DNA of 19,926 bases, from the NCBI GenBank assembly GCA_002320385.1, contig DCKN01000031.1, positions 1-19,926 on the forward strand. Reading direction: 5' to 3'. Made by a program: the position numbers and the translations under genes. Below are positions 15,495-19,926 of this stretch, one piece after another (within the stretch, counting starts at the first letter, position 1; the number at the start of each line of letters is the position of its first letter). Below the pieces are notes generated by a model. The model saw only the letters and a list, made by a program, of their open reading frames with translations. It did no database searches and had not been told where the DNA came from. Source of the DNA: Proteobacteria bacterium UBA1673. Lineage in GTDB: Bacteria; Pseudomonadota; Gammaproteobacteria; Comchoanobacterales; Comchoanobacteraceae.

Positions 15495-16619
15495 CTACAA
15501 TTCATCATTGAGTATTTGCTCTCTTATCGCAGCCATTTTATTCATCATGGCTTTAATATTATGAATAGTCGCTAAGGTGTAAGCACTTGGCTCGTGCGCT
15601 TTGAACAAATGATGTAAAAACGCCTTGGTATAATGTTGGCAAGTCCAACACGTGCAGCTAGGATCAATCGGAGTAAAATCTTCTTTGAACCGCGAAGCGG
15701 TCAATTTTATTTTCTCATCACCGACAAAAACTACACCATGTCTTGCTGCTTTGGTAGGATAACAACTATCGAACGTGTCAATACCAAATGTGACACCGCG
15801 ATTAATACTAGGAATATCAGCGATCCCTAACAAATGTCTTGGAAAAGCAGACGGTAAATTTGGTGTACAATGTGATAATACCTGAAAAAGATCGTCTCTA
15901 TTTTTCCCAAGGCTACCGCCAATGGCAAACCCATCGAAAGCAAGATCTGTCAGAATCTGGCAACTTTTTTGACGTAAGGATTGATCAAGACCACCATGAA
16001 CGACAGCATACATCGCCTGATTCTTTGGATTTTTAAGGTGTGTATCCAAAGAGCGCTTCTGCCAACGATGTGTTCTAGCAAATGAACGCTTCAATGACAA
16101 TGCATCACAGTGAAATGGGGGAAGCTCATCGAAGGGAATTATAATATCTGCACCGAGTTGCTTTTGAAGTAAAACTGATTTTTCTGGAGTAAGTTCCATG
16201 ATTTGGCCATCGCGATACGAACGAAACTTTACCCCTGACTCGTTGATTTTAAGGACCGCATTATCCGATTTTTTAAGACCTTGACTTTTTAATTCACTCG
16301 CAACAGAACCATAGGCCAGCGAGAATACTTGGAACCCACCAGAGTCAGTAATAATAGGCTGATTACGGGCAATATAGCGGTGCAGACCACCAGCTTTTTC
16401 AACGATATCTGCACCTGGGTGCAAGGCAAGATGATAAGTATTACAAAACATCAGTTGACAATTAAGCGTGGCAAGCATTGCATTATCAACAGCTTTGAGC
16501 ACGCCATTTGTTCCAACAGGAACATAGTTGGGCGTATCAATAACCCCATGCGGTGTGTGAATTCTTCCTACCCTTGCTTGTGAGCGCTTGGATTGATGTA
16601 ATAACTCAAATTTGAACAT
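15495..16619 (-). CDS. tgt: tRNA-guanine(34) transglycosylase Tgt, atypical base pocket
   Basis: Tgt swaps guanine-34 in GUN anticodons for a deazaguanine base: preQ1 in most bacteria, queuine in eukaryotes. 374 residues, the usual length, starting at ATG 16619 (MFKFELL); a longer frame starting at 16670 would add 17 odd residues. Seen: TDSGGFQVFS with the catalytic Asp near 92, GIDTFDSCYPTKAARHG near 280 (usual FDCVxPTRxxRxG), and the zinc site CTCWTC (322-327) with His at about 353. Odd: where preQ1-using enzymes have DECTPY, this one has DELPPF (Cys to Leu, residue 166). Where they have GGLSVGE, it has GGSLGKN, one residue shorter (about 234-240). Cys158 and Val233 at these places (Zymomonas numbering) are known specificity determinants. 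The gene overlaps yhhQ by 14 bases. Confidence 0.95.
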   Translation of the reverse strand: MFKFELLHQSKRSQARVGRIHTPHGVIDTPNYVPVGTNGVLKAVDNAMLATLNCQLMFCNTYHLALHPGADIVEKAGGLHRYIARNQPIITDSGGFQVFSLAYGSVASELKSQGLKKSDNAVLKINESGVKFRSYRDGQIMELTPEKSVLLQKQLGADIIIPFDELPPFHCDALSLKRSFARTHRWQKRSLDTHLKNPKNQAMYAVVHGGLDQSLRQKSCQILTDLAFDGFAIGGSLGKNRDDLFQVLSHCTPNLPSAFPRHLLGIADIPSINRGVTFGIDTFDSCYPTKAARHGVVFVGDEKIKLTASRFKEDFTPIDPSCTCWTCQHYTKAFLHHLFKAHEPSAYTLATIHNIKAMMNKMAAIREQILNDEL

Positions 16620-17304
16620 ATCTAGAAAACCTTGTGAATAATTCACCTGTCGAAAGACGTAAACGCGCACTGAGCGACAAAATAATGGTAATCATGACTT
16701 TCAAAGCATAACTCCAAAAGAAAACTGATATGAAAGAAGCGACCCAAGATCCAAGCGCCCAATAAGTAAACAGCGCAGTATCTAAAACTTGGCTACTAGC
16801 AAGACTGATGAATAATCTCCATGTTAGATTATCCTGGCCCATCGTCGATTTAAGATAGCCAAATAAATAATAATCGAAAATTTGGACAAAAGTGAAAACA
16901 CATCCGGATACAAGCATAATCGGGAGCACAGCAGAGAAAATATGCTGGTAATGTTGAGACATCTGGTCCGACGTAGACGGCGTAAAAGCCATATGTAGCC
17001 AAAATAATAAAATAGTGACGACGAGACAAAACAAGGAAGTTAGAATCGCCTGCTGACAAGCTGCACGACCATAATCCTCACGAATTAAATTAAGACTAAA
17101 TAGTGAACCAATCATAAATGCGTCAGAAACAGTGACATCTAACCCAAAAAGCGTGACCATCTTCAGCACCAACAAATTAGCCAAAATAGATTGCAAACAC
17201 AACCAACTGACCATCGCAGCTAGTCCAAAGCTACGACACAATAAACACATGCCTGAAACCACAAAAACCTGAGCAAAGAAAAGAATATTATTAATACATA
17301 ACAT
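16606..17304 (-). CDS. yhhQ: Queuosine-precursor transporter, YhhQ/VUT family
   Basis: 232 residues, six to seven membrane helices, the family's usual size. The family signature is clear: SLFSLNLIREDYGRAACQQA near 67-86 corresponds to the conserved NLxxEYFGxxxA block, and SSQVLDTALFTYWAL near 169-183 to the SQxIDTxxF block. YhhQ proteins import the queuosine precursors preQ0 or preQ1 across the inner membrane; the Chlamydia homologue is known to import queuine. Start ATG 17304. The stop overlaps the start of tgt by 14 bases, so transport and base insertion are co-expressed and coupled. None of the preQ0/preQ1 biosynthesis genes (queC, D, E, F) is in this window. Confidence 0.9.
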   Translation of the reverse strand: MLCINNILFFAQVFVVSGMCLLCRSFGLAAMVSWLCLQSILANLLVLKMVTLFGLDVTVSDAFMIGSLFSLNLIREDYGRAACQQAILTSLFCLVVTILLFWLHMAFTPSTSDQMSQHYQHIFSAVLPIMLVSGCVFTFVQIFDYYLFGYLKSTMGQDNLTWRLFISLASSQVLDTALFTYWALGSWVASFISVFFWSYALKVMITIILSLSARLRLSTGELFTRFSRYVQI

Positions 17305-17458
17305 CAGACAGTTAAAGCATGAAAACAGTTGAAAATTCTACCACATATGAGGATTTTTAGCAACGAAGATCGCACATCATTGTATTTTATAGCCGTCATA
17401 TTTTAATAAAAAGAAAGGAATCTGTCTTGGAATAAACCACCTTTAGATGCTATCATAT

Positions 17459-17487
17459 TTGCATTATGTTAAAAAACTGATTAAAAT
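17459..17487 (+). promoter_or_regulatory. Promoter for the membrane protein at 17512
   Basis: TTGCAT (17459-17464) and TAAAAT (17482-17487) with a 17-base spacer, placing the transcription start near 17494, about 18 bases before ATG 17512. An ACAGGA Shine-Dalgarno-like sequence follows at 17498-17503. Confidence 0.45.
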
Positions 17488-17511
17488 AATCTTAAGAACA
17501 GGATTTTCACC

Positions 17512-18138
17512 ATGAGCACGCTCACCGAATTTTTAATTGCACACCAAGATAGCCTTGGGCTTGCGTATACGCCCCTAATGACGGTGTACATGCTCGCAAT
17601 TATCAGCCCAATTTGGTCTGCCTACCTTCTACTGTGCTCCGCACTAAGCATTGCACCAAAAGAACGATTTCCTTTTGTTCAATCCATATGCCTGTACACA
17701 CGATTAACCATAGACGCGATTCTAAATCCCACCAGCCTCTTGATTTATTACTACGCAGTGCCCTACTTCTTTAAAAACTCCAGTTACTTTCACTACCTAT
17801 ACTATACCAACCGACTCAACGATCTGTCGATTGTTCCGTCAAGCTACTTTACCATTGTGTTGTTGTCCTACTTTATCTGGTACACGATCAATATGAAGCT
17901 ATTCAAGTACGTTAAACCAAGCATCGATTTTAACAAAGAATATCTTATCAGCTTTTTTTCACCCTCCAGAATATTTGGGGCAGCAGCTATACTGATTGTT
18001 ATGTTCGACTTTGAGAAGCATATCGCATATTTACTATGGTGTAACGTCTACATCGGCGTATCAATTGCGTTATTTCGATACGCGATAAGCTTAAAGTTTG
18101 CGTTCAATACATCGAAGTTCTTATTAACCAACAAATAA
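17512..18138 (+). CDS. Small polytopic membrane protein of unknown function
   Basis: 208 residues, about five hydrophobic segments: near 22-46 (LMTVYMLAIISPIWSAYLLL), 68-88 (DAILNPTSLLIYYYAVPYFF), 110-128 (SYFTIVLLSYFIWYTINM), 153-167 (IFGAAAILIVMF) and 171-194 (IAYLLWCNVYIGVSIALFRY). It is rich in Tyr and Phe and has no charged-pair or catalytic motif that I recognise. Start ATG 17512 has an AGGA-containing leader and an upstream promoter. It stands alone: divergent from yhhQ and convergent with uvrB (36 bases apart). No family assignment is possible by eye. It shows no clear match to the two paralogous membrane proteins at 12552 and 14545. Confidence 0.7.
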   Translation: MSTLTEFLIAHQDSLGLAYTPLMTVYMLAIISPIWSAYLLLCSALSIAPKERFPFVQSICLYTRLTIDAILNPTSLLIYYYAVPYFFKNSSYFHYLYYTNRLNDLSIVPSSYFTIVLLSYFIWYTINMKLFKYVKPSIDFNKEYLISFFSPSRIFGAAAILIVMFDFEKHIAYLLWCNVYIGVSIALFRYAISLKFAFNTSKFLLTNK

Positions 18139-18174
18139 CTAACCAAGCAAGGCTCAATGGCTGAGTCAGAATGT

Positions 18175-19926
18175 TCACTTTGCAGTAAACATCAATTTCT
18201 TTAGACGCTCAATTTGGTCTCTTATGGATGCAGCCTGTTCAAACGCCAATTGCTCAGCACATTGTTTCATCTCTTTTTCTAATCGCTTGAGCTCGGTCGA
18301 TAACCCTTTATTGGAGACATCGTGATATGTATCCAGAAGTGCATCTTCTTCATTTTGTGACAGAGAGACAATATCTGGTTCACCAACTGTATCAAGTGCC
18401 ATTGGGTCATGAATTGCCTTCTTGATAGAACGAGGCGTAATATTATGTTCATTATTATAAGCTTCTTGAATCGCACGCCGACGGTTCGTTTCATTAATTG
18501 CATATTGCATTGATCGAGTCATTTTGTCAGCATAAAGGATTGCTTGACCGTTTTGATTACGAGCAGCACGACCAATTGTCTGAATCAAGGATCGATCCGA
18601 TCGTAGAAAACCTTCCTTGTCAGCATCAAAAATAGCCACCAAAGATACCTCAGGCAGATCGATTCCCTCGCGCAACAGATTGATCCCAACCAGAACATCA
18701 AACACACCTTTACGGAGATCACGCAAAATCTCAACACGCTCTACTGTATCGATAGAAGAGTGTAGATAACGTACTCTCACACCCTGATCAGCGAGGTAGT
18801 CAGCCAGCTGCTCAGACATCTTTTTTGTCAACGTGGTTATCAACACACGCTCCTTACGAGACACCCTATCCTGAATTTCTCCAAAAACATCAAGCACCTG
18901 ATTTTCGGCAGGCTTAACAATAATCTCTGGATCAATTAACCCTGTAGGACGAACAACCAGCTCAATAGGCTCTGGCGATTGCCGAATTTCATAGGGCCCT
19001 GGTGTCGCTGAAACATAGATAGTTTGATAGTCAAATCCCTCGTATTCCTCAAATTTTAAAGGCCGATTGTCTAGTGCCGAAGGCAAACGAAATCCGTGAT
19101 TGACAAGTGTTGTCTTCCGTGAGTGGTCTCCAGCATACATCCCACCAATCTGAGGAACAGTGACATGCGACTCATCGAGGATTACGAGGGTGTTTGCAGG
19201 CAAGTAATCAAAGAGTGTCGGCGGTGCTTCCCCAGCTTCACGACTAGAAAGATAACGCGAATAGTTCTCAATTCCAGAACAATAGCCTAACTCGACCATC
19301 ATCTCTAGATCATAATTAACCCGCTGCCGTATTCGCTCAGCCTCTAATAGTTGGTTATTATTATGATAATAATCGATCCTTTGTTTAAGCTCAGCCTTTA
19401 TTAAGTCAATAGTCTTATCAACCTTTTCTTTGGGCGTTACGTAATGTGTTTTAGGGTAAAACGTAAACTGGTCAAGTTTTTTGATATGCACACCAGTTAA
19501 TGGATCAAACTCGACAATACGCTCAACCTCATCATCAAGCATTTCGATTCGAATCGCTGAAGACTCATGCTCTGCTGGAAAAACATCGATCACATCACCA
19601 TGCACCCTAAAAGCAGCACGCTCAATCGTGTAATTATTACGTTTGTATTGCATCTTGACGAGACTTTGTATAATTTCACGCTGCTCAATCGTTTGATCAC
19701 ATGATACACGCAAGCACATATCAGCATAAGCCTCTGGGTCGCCCAAGCCATAAATTGCTGACACGGTTGCAACAATAATTACATCAGACCGTGACGTAAT
19801 GGACTTTGTCGCAGACAATCGCATTTGCTCGATATGCTCGTTGATCGAAGCATCTTTTTCAATAAATGTGTCCGAGCTCGGCACATAAGCCTCGGGCTGA
19901 TAATAGTCATAATAAGAAACAAAATA
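18175..19926 (-). CDS. uvrB: Excinuclease ABC subunit B (UvrB), N-terminus beyond the window
   Basis: UvrB is the helicase-like damage-verification subunit of nucleotide excision repair. UvrA loads it onto DNA and UvrC then makes the incisions. The frame is open to the right edge, so about 584 of some 670 residues are present; about 90 N-terminal residues with the Walker A motif lie outside. Seen from the edge inward: the damage-binding YYDYYQPEAYVPSSDT region, SATKSI and SAIYGLGDP, LGYCSGIENYSRYL, the DESHVTVPQIGGMY helicase box, IYVSATPGPYE, ERVLITTLTKKM, RYLHSSIDTVER, VGINLLREGIDLPEVSLV and QTIGRAARN. The UVR domain that contacts UvrC closes the protein (LEKEMKQCAEQLAFEQAASI, ending MFTAK). 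All motifs look intact. A GTG at 19884 is internal Val, not a start. Confidence 0.97.
   Translation of the reverse strand, partial: YFVSYYDYYQPEAYVPSSDTFIEKDASINEHIEQMRLSATKSITSRSDVIIVATVSAIYGLGDPEAYADMCLRVSCDQTIEQREIIQSLVKMQYKRNNYTIERAAFRVHGDVIDVFPAEHESSAIRIEMLDDEVERIVEFDPLTGVHIKKLDQFTFYPKTHYVTPKEKVDKTIDLIKAELKQRIDYYHNNNQLLEAERIRQRVNYDLEMMVELGYCSGIENYSRYLSSREAGEAPPTLFDYLPANTLVILDESHVTVPQIGGMYAGDHSRKTTLVNHGFRLPSALDNRPLKFEEYEGFDYQTIYVSATPGPYEIRQSPEPIELVVRPTGLIDPEIIVKPAENQVLDVFGEIQDRVSRKERVLITTLTKKMSEQLADYLADQGVRVRYLHSSIDTVERVEILRDLRKGVFDVLVGINLLREGIDLPEVSLVAIFDADKEGFLRSDRSLIQTIGRAARNQNGQAILYADKMTRSMQYAINETNRRRAIQEAYNNEHNITPRSIKKAIHDPMALDTVGEPDIVSLSQNEEDALLDTYHDVSNKGLSTELKRLEKEMKQCAEQLAFEQAASIRDQIERLKKLMFTAK

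Noticed and set aside
16620..16670. Extended N-terminus of Tgt (MRVYVFRQVNYSQGF...)
   Set aside because: Family members begin close to MFKFEL; the extension is the yhhQ 3' end read in another frame.
18139..18174. Terminator between the genes at 17512 and uvrB
   Set aside because: Only a 4-base stem (CTCA/TGAG) with no T-run.
19590..19884. A start for uvrB at 19884
   Set aside because: The codon is GTG, and the upstream translation to the window edge continues the conserved UvrB sequence (YYDYYQPEAY), so this is an internal Val.

Overview
The window reads as a piece of chromosome from an AT-rich, host-associated gammaproteobacterium, most likely of the Legionellales type. Signs for this are ordinary gammaproteobacterial housekeeping genes (uvrB, miaE, tgt, yhhQ, a CsiV-like gene), a HAD-like protein that resembles a family I recall from Legionella-type secretion effectors, a decayed comEC, and several large unrecognised proteins that combine one or two membrane helices with long coiled coils. 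I cannot name a genus from the sequence alone.

Layout. Bases 1-758 (minus) hold the 5' part of an unrecognised protein cut by the window edge. A short divergent promoter region leads to 1109-2242 (plus), a protein built of about 30 near-perfect heptads with one C-terminal membrane helix. After about 0.8 kb with no convincing gene comes a HAD-like protein (3050-4231, plus). miaE (minus, 4389-4997) and a CsiV-like exported protein (plus, 5059-6015) are divergent. Bases 6158-10350 form a plus-strand cluster of four unrecognised genes; the second one ends in Cys-Leu-Val-Met, a textbook CaaX prenylation box. A split comEC follows (10579-11934 plus an eroded piece at 11979-12422).

Bases 12552-15414 hold two membrane proteins that are paralogues of each other and flank an outer-membrane beta-barrel. 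yhhQ and tgt then form an overlapping minus-strand pair for queuosine-base uptake and insertion into tRNA. A small polytopic membrane protein (17512-18138, plus) and the 3' part of uvrB (minus, running off the right edge) close the window.

How it fits together. The recognisable genes are DNA repair (uvrB) and anticodon-loop modification (miaE at A37, tgt/yhhQ at G34). The Tgt has lost the base-pocket residues usual in bacterial preQ1-using enzymes, and its gene sits with the transporter gene, so direct salvage of host queuine is a reasonable hypothesis. The most likely undescribed system is the 6158-10350 membrane/coiled-coil cluster, together with the heptad-repeat protein at 1109, as candidate host-directed membrane proteins. 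That role is inference only; no secretion signal can be proven from sequence by eye.
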